DNA from: Auanema rhodensis
Lineage: Eukaryota; Nematoda; Chromadorea; Rhabditida; Rhabditidae
DNA: 64,000 nucleotides
Direction of reading: 5' to 3'
NCBI GenBank assembly: GCA_964057225.1
Contig: OZ059896.1
Span: 12,756,501-12,820,500 of the forward strand
This document shows, one piece after another, positions 44,540 to 55,187 of the stretch. The notes beneath the pieces are model-generated. The model was not told the DNA's origin. It ran no database searches and saw only the letters and a list, made by a program, of their open reading frames with translations. Every line of letters starts with the position of its first letter. Within the stretch, counting starts at the first letter, position 1. Position numbers and translations under genes: made by a program.

Positions 44540-47302
44540 AAAATGTTCTCTGAATTGAGTTCCAAGTGTCAATGCCTCTGTACTCAATACCTCTTCTGGT
44601 TTGAGTTTTCCGGAGGTTGGGATGCTCAACACTTCATTCATGTCGCCTCAGGGAGTGTGTGTACTTTTTGAGCTGAAGAATATCCAAACTATTATCTGAA
44701 GTAGGCGACTTTTTTTGGTTAAAATAAAAAATCAAATCAAAAACGAGTCTTCTGAAAAATAACTTTTGACCTACTAATAAAGAAAGTTGATTTTCATAGT
44801 TTATTTTAGATCCAGAGCGCATGAAAACTGCGCGCAAAAACTTTTTCTGGACGTATTCGATCTGGTCCTTGTCTTTAGAATCCTGTGGTTACCAAATAAT
44901 GGTAGCATATTCTAGAATCGGTCGTATATAAGTGCAAAAAAGATTATACATTAGAAAAGGTGATTTGGAGTAAAAACAACGTAAAATTATTCGACATTTC
45001 CGTGCCGCTTCGCTTGTAATTTTGTTTATGTGGTTTGAAAAAGAAAGATTAGAGTTTGTTAAAACTCGTAGATCTTTGTAGCAGTCTACTAAAGATAAGT
45101 TATTGTCACCGAAGGTGAAAGCAATATTTTCGGGATGACGGATCGACTTACTTGATATTACCATTATTTTAGATTTAGAAGTGTTGACGGCCATTCCGTT
45201 GGAGTTGCACCATAGTTCTAATTGATCAAGAGCACGTTGTAGACTGGTAGGGTTAGTACTGTACAGTTTCAAATCGTCTGCATAGAGAATAGATTTAACA
45301 TCAGCAGGAAAACTTGATGTCATATCATTGATGTAAAACAAAAACAACAAAGGACCAAGTACTGTACCTTGTGGTACACCACAAGTGAGTTGTACAGGTG
45401 GTGATAAAATATTATTGACCATAACTGAAAAAGACCTACCAGAAATAAAACTTTGGAGAAAATAATAAAGTGGGCCCTTGATTCCTATAGAGTTGAGCTT
45501 TGAAAAAAGAGTAAAATGGTTTATAAGATCGAAAGCTTTTGAAAAATCAATAAAAGCTACGAAAACCGGAATATTGCAGTCCAATGAAGACCTAAAGAAA
45601 ATGTGGCTACTGAGAATAGCAGAAACAGTGTTTCTTTTAGGAAGAAAGGCGTGTTGATTTGTTGATATCGCACCATTAGAAATACCGAAATTTAAAAGTG
45701 GAGTACGTATGATACGCTCAAAAACTTTTGAAAGAATGGAAGTGAGTGAAATTGGGCGGTAGTTACCTGGATCATCAGATTTGCCTGTCTTGAAAATGGG
45801 ACGAATCCAGGCTAATTTCCAATCGGAAGGACAAGTAGCGGAAACCAGCAAATTGTGAAAAATAAAAGCTAATGGATTAGCTAAGGAAAAAGCACACTGT
45901 TTGAGAAAATAGAATGGAATGCCATCCGGGGACGTAGAAACTCTGAGTGGTAGATTTTGAAGAGTTTTGTAGACTAAATCAGGTGTTATGTCTATAAAAT
46001 CAATGGTATGATTGTGTGTGAAAGAAGGAGCGGGTGTGTGAGTTGTTTCTGGATAGACCAGTGAAGAAACAGTGAAAACATTAGCGAATGCTGACACTTT
46101 ACCGACATCTGAAGAAACTGTCTCATTATTGACAGTGAGGTTGGGAACGTCCGATGTATTACCATTTAATCGGGATTTACAAAAACGATAGAAAAGTTTA
46201 GGATTTTTTAAAGCAGCGATACGCTCTTCTTCTGAAGCACATTTGATTTTTATGAGTTTGTCCAATTTGACTGAAAGATTTTTCCGATGGATTTCGTCAG
46301 ATGAGTATAAAGAACAACTTAGCCTGTTTATATAGTTTCTGAGTTTTATAATGTCACGATCCACTTTTTTATTTTTCCTTGGTTGTTTTTTAGGAACAAA
46401 AGTATTAATGATTGAGTGTAAAATAGAAATGAATCTAGAATAAGATTGGAGTGGAGTAAAGCCTGAAAGTTGAGAACAGAAATCAATGTTGGCTAGTTGC
46501 CTATTGATGAGCTCATAGTCCGCCAGAAGAAAATTCCGTTCCGTTGAAGTGGAAAGGAGTGTGGATTGAACACTACGTGAATTTTGGATTTGTAAACTCT
46601 GCCCTTTTGAAAGTATCTGGAAAGTTATTGAAAATGGTCAGAAGCTCCTAGAGGAGCAGAACGGTTGATGTTGTTGATACATTCGACGTTGTTTGTAATG
46701 ATATAGTCAAGAGTATTTTCACCTCTTGTAGGGAAATGGACCAGCTGGTTAAGACAATTGTGATTGAGAAATTTAAGTAAAATTTTACTCGAAGGAGTAG
46801 GTTGAGAACACATACCAAGATCCCAGTTTATTTTAGGAAAATTAAGGTCACCTGTGAGAAAAAGAGTCCGATTAAATAAATGATTCTGAAGATCACAAAG
46901 GTAATTGGAAAAATCTGAATGTGATGATGATGGGGAACGATAACAAACAGAGAAAATAGAATTAAAAGAAGTAATGAGGATATTTATAAATTGAATGGTG
47001 GATGAGTTAGGGGAACAAGAAAGGAAAGAAAAAGTAATGTGTTTTTTAATAAAGAGTAAAACACCACCTCCACGTGAGTAACACCTATCAGCCCTAAGGA
47101 TATTATAGGTGTCACCTAACGGTAGAAGATTGGTGTTAAACTGAGGGTAAAGCCAAGATTCTGATATAGCAATTATATCAGGAGCTTTAGGAAAAATGAT
47201 AATTGGAAGAAGATGGAGTTTGTTGTGAGTGGAGTGAGAGACGTAGACAGGTGTTGATATGGACGTTGAATTAACGAAAGGATACGTTATCGGACAAAAC
47301 AA
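44540..47302 (-). pseudogene. LINE ORF2: endonuclease and reverse transcriptase
   Basis: The endonuclease (47302-46625) has 'AISESWL', 'RGGGVLLFIK', 'LTGDLNFPKINWD', 'LDYIIT' and 'GASDH', the APE-type catalytic motifs. A frameshift near 46625 leads into the RT frame (about 46610-44889): 'SPDGIPFYFLKQC', 'FIDFSKAFDLINH', 'GVPQGTVLGPLLF' and the catalytic 'YADDLKLY'. The C-terminal thumb and tail continue after a stop to about 44540 ('MRAVFMRSGSKINYENQL'). It nicks target DNA and primes reverse transcription there. Confidence 0.9.
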
Positions 47303-48204
47303 CGGAAGATGGTGCGGAAGGACTACTCATAGATCTGGTATTTGGTCCAGTTGATTTAGCTGAGCGAGGCGGATTTTTTCTCCTCCTTGGACTTATAGAA
47401 TGATTTTTGTTGGTCGATACAAATACCTCTCTTTCATTAGACCGACTGGATCTACCAGATTTACGAGGGGGGCTAGAAATAATAGAAGAAACAGGCTTTG
47501 AAGTGGTACTGTGGTCAAAATCAACTCCTGAAGGGATTTCAAGTTGTTGAGTGTCCGCAGAGACAGAGAGAGTGTTAATGGCATGCAAAGTAGAATCGGT
47601 GGATTTACGAAGAACCTCAATAATTTTGAGATCGCGCACAAGGAAAATGCTTTTAGTGTTGTTATCGTTTTTGATCTTAGCTTCATTTCGCAATTTTTTT
47701 TCCAGTTCGATCTCGAACGGAAGATAATCTCGCCGCAAAAACGTTTTTGAAAGAGAGTCAAAGCATTTTGACTTATTAGACTTTATAACTTTGATAATTT
47801 CATCACGTAAATCAACCGATGGACATGTAATGATAAGAGGATCAGGGAAATTAGATTTAAGAGTGGAACAAAAAAGAGCTCTTTTGGCACGGTAAAGGTA
47901 CTTTGTCTCCTCTGATCGTAGTTTTTGAAAATGGCATGCCACATTTAAATGAGAAGAAGTTGAAGCAGAAATAGAATTAGGGTTAGTAACGGTTTGAAAA
48001 GAAGAGATAGTTTGCTCTAATTTATCTAAACGGGATTTGAAATCCGTTTCAATAAATTTCAAGCGAGCCTCATGTGACGTGATGCTGGTTTTCATACAAT
48101 TGAGCTCATTTTTTATATCATTAGACAATTTTGAGAAAGAGTTTTCGAGAGATTTGAAAAATTTTGAAGAGCATTTGTAAGAAAATCATTAGTCACATAA
48201 GACA
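47271..48204 (-). pseudogene. LINE ORF1
   Basis: About 300 codons: coiled-coil-prone N-terminus ('ARLKFIETDFKSRLDKLEQ'), a central nucleic-acid-binding region of the type found in LINE ORF1 proteins, and a basic S/R/P-rich C-terminus. It overlaps ORF2 by 32 bp. The likely ATG is at about 48204 ('MSYVTNDFLTNALQNF'), separated from the main frame by a frameshift near 48140. No zinc knuckle is seen. Confidence 0.75.
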
Positions 48205-48376
48205 TGATAAAATGAAATAGAAAAAATAGTAAAGTGAAAAAATAAGATAATAAAAGGAAATGAAAAGCGAGTAAGAAAAAACAAAAGAAAGAGCGTACCT
48301 TGACAAAACCAGTCCGACAAAAAATCCTCGACAGAAACAGATCCAAACAGCTAAAGGTCAACTGACTAGCGGGAGG

Positions 48377-48640
48377 TCGATGACGAGCGGGAGGTCGATT
48401 TACATACTTATCCTCGTTATTGTTTTTTTTCCAATTTCATGTTAGTTATGTAATTTTTAATAAATTAAAAAAGGTTTCACAGTTGTATAGTGTTTAAACA
48501 ATGTTTGTTTCAATAGGAAGTAGATAGAAACAGTAAAGTTAAGATGAAGGTTCATAAACTACTGGTTTATAAATGTAAAAAAAATTGAAAATCAGCTGCA
48601 TGGCGTTCTTTCAACGTGGCATGATCGTTAAAAAAATTTG
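48377..48640. repeat. 5S-linked spacer repeat, copy 3
   Basis: This shorter copy of the repeat lies directly before a nearly complete 5S gene and again ends in the partial 5S piece. It carries the uninterrupted site used by gypsy B (near 48535). Confidence 0.85.
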
Positions 48641-48644
48641 AAAA

Positions 48645-48757
48645 GCTTACGGCACCCGGGATTCCCAAGCCGTCTCCGATCCAAGTACTAACCGGGCCCA
48701 ACGTTGCTTGACTTGCCAGATCGGACGGGATGGCGTACTTTCAACGTGGTATGGTCG
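48645..48757 (-). rRNA. 5S ribosomal RNA, 5' end replaced
   Basis: Minus-strand sequence reads CGACCATACCACG... to ...GGTGCCGTAAGC, with the conserved GATCTGGCAAGT, TTAGTACTTGGATCGG and GGGAATCCCGGGTGC parts, close to nematode 5S rRNA. The first ~5 nt are replaced by satellite sequence. The internal Pol III promoter region is complete, and a TTTT run follows the 3' end. Transcription is possible, but a normal 5' end would not be made. Confidence 0.93.
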
Positions 48758-49126
48758 GAAATTTTCATTAATGTATAATTCAAACTGTAATTTCTTGTGA
48801 TCAGATTGTTAATCGTTATATCTGTAAACGTTTCTCGCAAAATAGTAAGTAGAGTGTTCAGTTGTGCCCACTCAACAAAGAAAGTAGAAGAACACATATA
48901 TTTAGAGCAAAAAATATGCGGAATAGGCGTTATCTCGTTAACATCAGTTTCACTGCCCAAAACTCTGTTTCTTAATGTCCGAGGTCATATGATGAATTCT
49001 AATTCCGCACTTAGTTGATGAAAATCGAACAAGATTCTTCTCAATTGACCACAACTACAGCACCAAACTTGGATAACTACAATCAGCTGAGTTCAAACTT
49101 CGAGAAAGTTAAAGACAGATTACAGT
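48758..49126 (+). repeat. tRNA-Gln-linked unit, partial
   Basis: The right part of a tRNA-linked satellite unit, joined directly to the 5S gene. It includes the satellite left arm region, 'ttaatgtccgaggtcatatg' and the lead-in to the tRNA gene. The unit continues after the tRNA to about 49796. Confidence 0.88.
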
Positions 49127-49197
49127 GGTTCCGTGGTGTAGTGGTTAGCACTCAGGACTCTGAATGCTGCGACCCGAGTTCAAATCTCGGTGGAACC
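49127..49197 (+). tRNA. tRNA-Gln(CUG), one stem mismatch
   Basis: A complete cloverleaf with CTG anticodon. One G-G mismatch in the anticodon stem (ATGCTG for ATCCTG) suggests reduced function. Its 3' end (GGTGGAACC) matches the gypsy primer sites. Confidence 0.88.
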
Positions 49198-50086
49198 TTC
49201 AAGTTTTGCATTTTGTTTTGGCCGATATATGTTTCACAGATTCTCTTCAGTTTTTGTCTGGAACTTTGAGTCTTCGAAAATGAATATTTACTACACTAGC
49301 AAGCAGAAGAAAACCTTATACTAGTTCATTGTTTCTTTTAATTTTATTCGGTATATTCATTTTTTCACTGTCAAATCGGCAAGCACATGCTGCACATGTG
49401 CGAGCTATTCGAGTAACCGATGCCCAAACAAGCCACGTTTAGAAAATAAGGCTGACATAACACGTTTTTTACTCCCACCCAGATTGATTGCTCTAGAGAC
49501 ATTTCTGTCTTATCTTATTATATTCTCTACTTTGATTTTTTTAAATTTTCATTAATGTATAATTCAAAATGTAATTTCTTGTGATCAGATTGTTAATCGT
49601 TATATCTGTGAACGTTTCTCTCGAAATAGCAAGTAGAGTGTTCAGTTGTACCCACTTAACAAAGAAAGTAGAAGAACATATATATTTAGAGCAAAAAAAG
49701 TGCGGAAAAGTTGTTATCTCGTTAACATCAGTTTCACTGCCCAAAACTCTGTTTCTTAATGTCCGAGGTCATATGATGATATCTAATTTTGCATTCATCA
49801 ATCTGGGTAGGAGTAAAAAACGTGTTATGTCAGCCTCATATTCTAAACGTGGCTTGTTTGGGCATTGGTTACTCGAATAGCTCGCACATGTGCAGCATGT
49901 GCTTGCCGATTTGACAGTGAAAAAAGAAATATACCGAAAAAAATTAAAAGAAACAATGAACTAGTATAAGGTTTTCTTCTGCTTGCTAGTGTAGTAAATA
50001 TTCATTTTCGAAGACTCAAAGTTCCAGAAAAAAATTAAAGAGAATCTGTGAAACATATATCGGTCAAAAAAAATGCAAAACTTGAA

Positions 50087-50156
50087 GGTTCTACCGAGAT
50101 TTGAACTGGGTCGCAGGATTCAGAGTCCTGAGTGCTAACCACTACACCACGGAACC
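50087..50156 (-). tRNA. tRNA-Gln(CUG), probably defective
   Basis: A minus-strand copy inside the inverted duplication. The anticodon arm is intact with CTG, but the acceptor 3' strand (TAGAACC) and T stem (CCAG for CGAG) carry mismatches. Confidence 0.85.
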
Positions 50157-50267
50157 ACTGTAATCTGTCTTTAACTTTCTCGAAGTTTGAACTCAGCTGA
50201 TTGTAGTTATCCAAGTTTGGTGCTGTAGTTGTGGTCAATTGAGAAGAATCTTGTTCGATTTTCATCA

Positions 50268-50537
50268 CATAAAAATAAGAGAAAAAATCACACAAATCTC
50301 TTTCCTCATGAGGATGAAATAGTAATAACACAAAACGACATGTTGCCACGAGGAACATGGAAACTAGGTCGCATCATTGAAACAATCACTAGTTCAGATG
50401 GCAACATACGTTCAGCAAAAGTTGCAACAAGCAATGGAAACATAATTATTCGATCCATGAATCAGCTCTATCCACTAGAGATAAGATGCAACACTAACAG
50501 CAACAAAATCATAGAAGACAACTCACACATAGTCTAA
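50268..50537 (+). pseudogene. pol: BEL/Pao integrase C-terminal domain
   Basis: 'EIVITQNDMLPRGTWKLGRI' and 'SSDGNIRSAKVAT' with 'NQLYPLEI' fit the DUF5641-type C-terminal domain of Pao integrases. Only this end is left. A TAA at 50537 and another near 50760 separate it from env in the same frame, and a 45-bp tandem duplication (50548-50637) lies between. Confidence 0.85.
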
Positions 50538-50909
50538 GAAAATAATAGCTCAACAGATCAACAGAGAATACCACATACTGATACTGTATTATGCTCAACA
50601 GATCAACAGAGAATACCACATACTGATACTGTATTAGACAATATACTTTCCGATCATCCTATAGAACATACAGATATAAACAATACATGAGAATGAAGAC
50701 ATAAATGATGTTAGCCATAATTACGATATTGCATATGAATCAGATAACTCTCAACATGATAATACATACACTCAGAAACAGAGAATAATGAGGATGCAAC
50801 AAATAATCGACCTCGAAATAAGACAAAACAATCATCAGTAAAAACAGCAAAATATACAGAACAAGATGATGTCACTGAGAAGGAAATTATAAAAGCCTTC
50901 CCAATAAAA

Positions 50910-52982
50910 ATGTCCTATGCTACACACCAAAGAAAAAATAAAATAAACCCAAAAATAGCAGCTGAGATAATGAAAGCGCTTTCCTTACCGATTATAATAA
51001 CTTCGACATATGCCGAAGAAATCAATAGTTGCAAGGACTCTAACATGTTCACCACAAAACTTATAGCGAATCCTCATTGCTCCCCAGAAATGGAAACATG
51101 GACAGTGATAATAACCATTATGGCAGTTACTCTCATAGTCTCTTGTCTATGCCGCATGGGTTACAGCCAATATAGATATGAGACATGGTCCAGAAACACT
51201 CAAATTATGCTCAACACTATGAAATCAAAACATAAAACAATCTCCGTACAAGAAGATCATGAAACTGATCAAAAAATAACACAAAATCACAATGATACGT
51301 TGCAATTAAAACAAACAAACACACAAGACGTTAATATTGTGGATCATGAAACCTCTCAAAAGCATATTTACCCTATTTTAAACCATACAAGAAGGCCACC
51401 AAAATTCTCTCTTTTTACTAGAGGGTCACAATCATCTTTACCATCGTTGCTGGCAATCATCTTGGCTTTCTGTATTGGAAGCTGCAGCTCTTGCTCCGAT
51501 GTCCATGTTCAACATTTCGTTAACATAAGATGCGATAAAAACCTAGTCTGTTATCACGAATACAGTCAAGATATGATAATCTCTCCCGGAACAAAACAGT
51601 TATGTTTCAACATAATACACTCTAATCATGAAATCGGTCAATTCAAAATAACGAAATTATATACTGAACATGTCTGCCGAAAAAATACTAGATACTTCAC
51701 TAGACAGACAACAGTTAACATACTGAGTATATTACGATGCCGTCACCGAGGCTCCTGTAACGGAAGATGTGAAACTAACTCGCTTCATAATAAAATCAAA
51801 GAACTACAACCATACACCTTTCCTTCACAATCCGGTTGCTTTACACCGTCGGCGAGATTTTACACATGTCCTATGATTTGGACAGATCCATGTCTTTTCT
51901 ACAAAATAGAGCATATATCCATCACAGAACAAGTATACGAAGTCTATACTTGTGATAGTTGGTTCACCCAAACTGTATTCAATATAGAAACAACACTACT
52001 CCAGCAGAAAAACAATTACAATATCACTCTACAACCTTACACAAAAAATCGTGAACAACTTTTCAATATAACAACGTTATCACAATCCCAACCTCCTCCA
52101 GAAATGTCCACAAAATTATTTTTTTCCTCGAAAGAAAACACGTATATTACGGATATACATACAAAAGGAATAGTTCAATGTGCAACAGAGGAAGCCGCAT
52201 TAAAAGATTTCAACAATTGTACAGTATCCTCATTTTGCCCATGCACATTTAACAGATTTGATGAAATAAAATGTAGGTGTGATACCCCTACTTTTGAAAA
52301 AATGTCCAATACATCAGACATGAGATCTCCTAACCAAAACTTCAAAACTGAAGATAACACGTTATCATTCTCTACAAATTTAGACGAAAGTTTTGTTACG
52401 GTCGATTCATCCCTATTCTTAAACTCAGTCATTTTTTCCAACAATCTGCCTTGTGCACCTGCCCTCACAAAACTATCAGGTTGCTACTCCTGCGGGCAGG
52501 GTGCGTTCGCAGAATTCCAATGCCTTACGGCAGAAAAAACATGGATTTCTATCGAATGTCAAAGAGAAGTATTCATGATAAAATGTTCTCCAAAAGTAGC
52601 AATCACGGAAGTAACAATCAAAAGAGAAAATTCTCAAATTGATGAATTCTACTATACCACATGCGACAACAAAAAAATTGAGATCATTATTAAGGGAACA
52701 TTACACCACATAGCAAGCATATATGAAATAAACGAAAGTGACTCAAAAGAGGGTACAGAATCCAAATCCATTGACTTTGCTCCAATGTTCAAACTAATTC
52801 TATCAAAGTTGGGAATCATACTGAAAAGCATTGTCATTACCGCTACTATAGGATATGTAGCATGCACGCCAATGTTATACTTTGTATTGTTGAATACAGT
52901 ATTAGCCATACAATGGATGGCCAAAAGGATGTTTGCAATATACAGAAATTTCACAGCCTCACTTCGAGATCAGAGATTTTAA
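50910..52982 (+). CDS. env: Envelope glycoprotein, phlebovirus Gc type
   Basis: An intact frame of 690 codons. A hydrophobic segment at about residues 65-90 and a second at about 175-195 ('LAIILAFCIGSCSSC', probable signal peptide) precede a Cys-rich ectodomain: 'RGSCNGRCET', 'CPMIWTDPCLFYKIEH', 'CTVSSFCPCTFNRF' and 'LSGCYSCGQGAFAEFQC'. The last motif and the spacing fit phlebovirus-type class II fusion proteins, known as env of nematode BEL/Pao elements. A C-terminal membrane anchor is at about 640-675. It would mediate membrane fusion of element particles; activity is not shown. Two related broken copies lie at 56237-57453 and 59745-60610. Confidence 0.85.
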   Translation: MSYATHQRKNKINPKIAAEIMKALSLPIIITSTYAEEINSCKDSNMFTTKLIANPHCSPEMETWTVIITIMAVTLIVSCLCRMGYSQYRYETWSRNTQIMLNTMKSKHKTISVQEDHETDQKITQNHNDTLQLKQTNTQDVNIVDHETSQKHIYPILNHTRRPPKFSLFTRGSQSSLPSLLAIILAFCIGSCSSCSDVHVQHFVNIRCDKNLVCYHEYSQDMIISPGTKQLCFNIIHSNHEIGQFKITKLYTEHVCRKNTRYFTRQTTVNILSILRCRHRGSCNGRCETNSLHNKIKELQPYTFPSQSGCFTPSARFYTCPMIWTDPCLFYKIEHISITEQVYEVYTCDSWFTQTVFNIETTLLQQKNNYNITLQPYTKNREQLFNITTLSQSQPPPEMSTKLFFSSKENTYITDIHTKGIVQCATEEAALKDFNNCTVSSFCPCTFNRFDEIKCRCDTPTFEKMSNTSDMRSPNQNFKTEDNTLSFSTNLDESFVTVDSSLFLNSVIFSNNLPCAPALTKLSGCYSCGQGAFAEFQCLTAEKTWISIECQREVFMIKCSPKVAITEVTIKRENSQIDEFYYTTCDNKKIEIIIKGTLHHIASIYEINESDSKEGTESKSIDFAPMFKLILSKLGIILKSIVITATIGYVACTPMLYFVLLNTVLAIQWMAKRMFAIYRNFTASLRDQRF

Positions 52983-53256
52983 TAAAAAAGATATAAAAGG
53001 TAGAATAAACAAAAGCAAAGTATAAACTAAAATTCACATAAATAAAATAAACCAAGGAGAAAAGAAAAGGAATTAATTTCTGAAATAATAATGTAACACG
53101 AATTTGCTAGTTTTACTTAAGATATCTAATCTGTAGTATTGAATCACATAATAACTCGTTAACAGACGTTTAATGGATAATATCAAAAAGAGAAGGATAC
53201 CATATTAATCTCTGAATGACGTAATAGACACATGTCATAGACCAGACGTCAACCAG

Positions 53257-53263
53257 TATATAA
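53257..53263 (+). promoter_or_regulatory. TATA box upstream of zinc-knuckle ORF
   Basis: TATATAA lies 35 bp before the ATG at 53298, a spacing that would give a very short 5' leader. It may be the U3 promoter of an LTR beginning near 53091. Confidence 0.5.
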
Positions 53264-53297
53264 GGTGGCAAAACAAGTTTGCCTCAACTCAGTAGTA

Positions 53298-53759
53298 ATG
53301 GAGGATATAACGTCTAACTTAGTTGAGAACACTTCCTTCGAGGAAGATCTCAAAAAGTATTCGCATCTACCCAATACTACTGCAAACCTGAGACAGCTAA
53401 TGGTCTTTGAAAAAAGGTTCTATGAGAACCTGGCCAGCGCTGTGAACCACCTATCCGAGAGGCTCGACAACATTAACCACTCTCTAAATTTGAAACTGGA
53501 CAACCTAGCTGTCCAAACCGCGCCAAAGGACTCCTGCATCTTTTGCAGCAAACCGAGCGCTGATGGTCACCGAACCGCAGCTTGCCCAATATATCCCTCG
53601 TCTCCAGAGCGGACTCTACGTCTACATGAATTGGGACTATGTATCAGATGCTTGAACCCGAAACATTCGGACACATGCGAGGTATCTTGTTATAGATGCA
53701 AAGCAGAAACCCACCATGGAGTTGAATGTGGGGAGACCAAACGTAAAAGACCCATGTAG
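53298..53759 (+). CDS. Triple zinc-knuckle Gag-like protein, 153 aa
   Basis: Helical N-terminus (residues 1-70, 'LRQLMVFEKRFYENLASAV') followed by Cys/His clusters: 'CIFCSKPSADGHRTAAC', 'CIRCLNPKHSDTC' and 'CYRCKAETHHGVEC'. This triplet is typical of the Gag C-terminus of nematode BEL/Pao elements; most of Gag and all of Pol are absent. The frame reads from the ATG just downstream of a TATA box and ends in TAG. A likely intron and an AATAAA signal (about 54090) follow, so it looks like a compact transcription unit inside LTR-like sequence. RNA binding is inferred. Confidence 0.65.
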   Translation: MEDITSNLVENTSFEEDLKKYSHLPNTTANLRQLMVFEKRFYENLASAVNHLSERLDNINHSLNLKLDNLAVQTAPKDSCIFCSKPSADGHRTAACPIYPSSPERTLRLHELGLCIRCLNPKHSDTCEVSCYRCKAETHHGVECGETKRKRPM

Positions 53760-53796
53760 GTCTTTACACTCTTGCCGGGAGTGTCGCGATAAGCGA

Positions 53797-53813
53797 GTAA
53801 GTTTTGTTTTTGT

Positions 53814-53902
<89 letters not shown>

Positions 53903-54006
53903 ATCTCTATCTCTATCTCTCTTTATCTCCTTCCTTTGTAACTAGATCAAAACACATATGCACAACATATGTGTTAACATGTGGCATAAGTAACAGTTTA
54001 TTTCAG
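53797..54006 (+). other. Probable intron in 3' untranslated region
   Basis: A strong donor (GTAAGT at 53797) and acceptor (TTTATTTCAG ending at 54006) enclose about 210 bp, most of it a CT microsatellite. The ORF stop lies 38 bp upstream of the donor. Confidence 0.5.
53815..53935. repeat. CT microsatellite
   Basis: About 120 bp of nearly pure CT dinucleotides with a few interruptions. Open frames here encode only Ser/Leu repeats and are artefacts. Confidence 0.95.
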
Positions 54007-54239
54007 ACGACCGCCCACAACGGAGGACAGTCTTACATTTTCAACGTTCGCAGTCAGTGATTTTATTCCGTGCTTGTCTTGTTAATTCATCAATAAACCT
54101 TTTTCTACATATTCGCTTTGCGTTTTACTTCCAACCATACTATACACTTGTGGTATAACGCCACAAACTACAGCACCAAACTTGGATAACTACAATCAGC
54201 TGAGTTCAAACTTCGAGAAAGTTAAAGACAGATTACAGT

Positions 54240-54310
54240 GGTTCCGTGGTGTAGTGGTTTGCACTCAAGACTCTGAATCCTGCGACCCCAGTTCAAATCT
54301 CGGTGGAACC
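54240..54310 (+). tRNA. tRNA-Gln(CUG), mismatched stems
   Basis: CTG anticodon with mismatches in the anticodon stem (CAAGA) and the T stem (CCCAG). Probably a decaying copy. Confidence 0.8.
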
Positions 54311-55116
54311 TTCAAGTTTTGCATTTTGTTTTGGCCGATATATGTTTCACACATTCTCTTTAGTTTTTGTCTTGAACTTTGAGTATTCGAAAATAAATAT
54401 TTACTACACTAGCAAGCAGAAGAAAACCTTATACTAGTTCATTGTTTCTTTAAATTTTAAATTTAATTATTTTTTCACTGTCAAATCGGCAAGCACCTGC
54501 TGCACATGTGCGAGCTATTCGAGTGACCGATACCCAAACGAGCCACGCTTAGAAAATGAGGCTGACATAACACGTTTTTCACTCCTACCCAGATTGATTG
54601 CTTTAAAGACATTTCTGTCTTATCTCATTATATTCTCTATTTTGATTTTTCTAAATTTTCATTAATGTATAATTCAAACTGTAATTCCTTGTGATCAGAT
54701 TGTTAATCGTTATATCTGTGAACGTTTCTCGCAAAAAAGTAAGTAGAGTGTTCAGTTGTACCCACTCAACAAAGAAAGTAGAAGAACACATATATTTAGA
54801 GCAAAAAAAGTGCGGAAAAGTCGTTATCTCGTTAACATCAGTTTCACTGCCCAAAACTTTGTTTCTTAATGTCCGAGGTCATATGATGAATTCTAATTTC
54901 GCACTTAGTTGATGAAAATCGAACAAGATTTTTCTCAATTGACCACAACTACAGCACCAAACTTGGATAACTACAATCTGCTGAGTTCAAACTTCGAGAA
55001 AGTTAAAATTTCGAATCTCCTCTCAATCATTTTGTTCCTCCTTCTTTCTGTTTTGTTTTACACAAAAGGGAGGATTGAATCTCATATATGACAATTCTCT
55101 TGTGAGAGATTACAGT

Positions 55117-55187
55117 GGTTCCGTGGTGTAGTGGTTAGCTTTCAGGACTCTGAATGCTGCGACCCGAGCTCAAATCTCGGTGGAACC
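55117..55187 (+). tRNA. tRNA-Gln(CUG), altered T loop
   Basis: CTG anticodon; anticodon-stem mismatch as in 49127-49197 and T-loop start CTC in place of TTC. Likely impaired. Confidence 0.8.

Larger units (their letters stand above)
44085..48376 (-). mobile_element. LINE (non-LTR) element, CR1/Jockey-like
   Basis: On the minus strand an ORF1, an overlapping endonuclease-RT ORF2 and a 3' untranslated region of about 450 bp (44085-44540) are present. Flanks on both sides are 5S-linked repeat. The 5' edge near 48376 has a short duplicated motif ('gcgggaggtcga'). Frameshifts in both ORFs indicate an inactive copy. Exact ends are estimated. Confidence 0.88.
49016..50267. repeat. Large inverted duplication with tRNA-Gln
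   Basis: Positions 49016-49488 recur in reverse at 49797-50267, separated by 308 bp. Each arm contains a tRNA-Gln gene. The right arm ends exactly where BEL/Pao sequence begins. Such a palindrome could form by template switching during repair. Confidence 0.9.
50268..53089 (+). mobile_element. BEL/Pao element F, 3' part with env
   Basis: It contains the integrase C-terminal domain, a linker and a full env, all in the same frame but with stops between. The 5' part is lost at the inverted duplication. The 3' boundary is uncertain; noncoding A/T-rich sequence runs from 52983 to about 53090, and an LTR may begin at 'tgtaacacg' near 53091. Confidence 0.75.

Noticed and set aside
53716..54060. Ser/Leu-repeat frame over the CT microsatellite
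   Set aside because: Translation of a dinucleotide repeat inside a likely intron.
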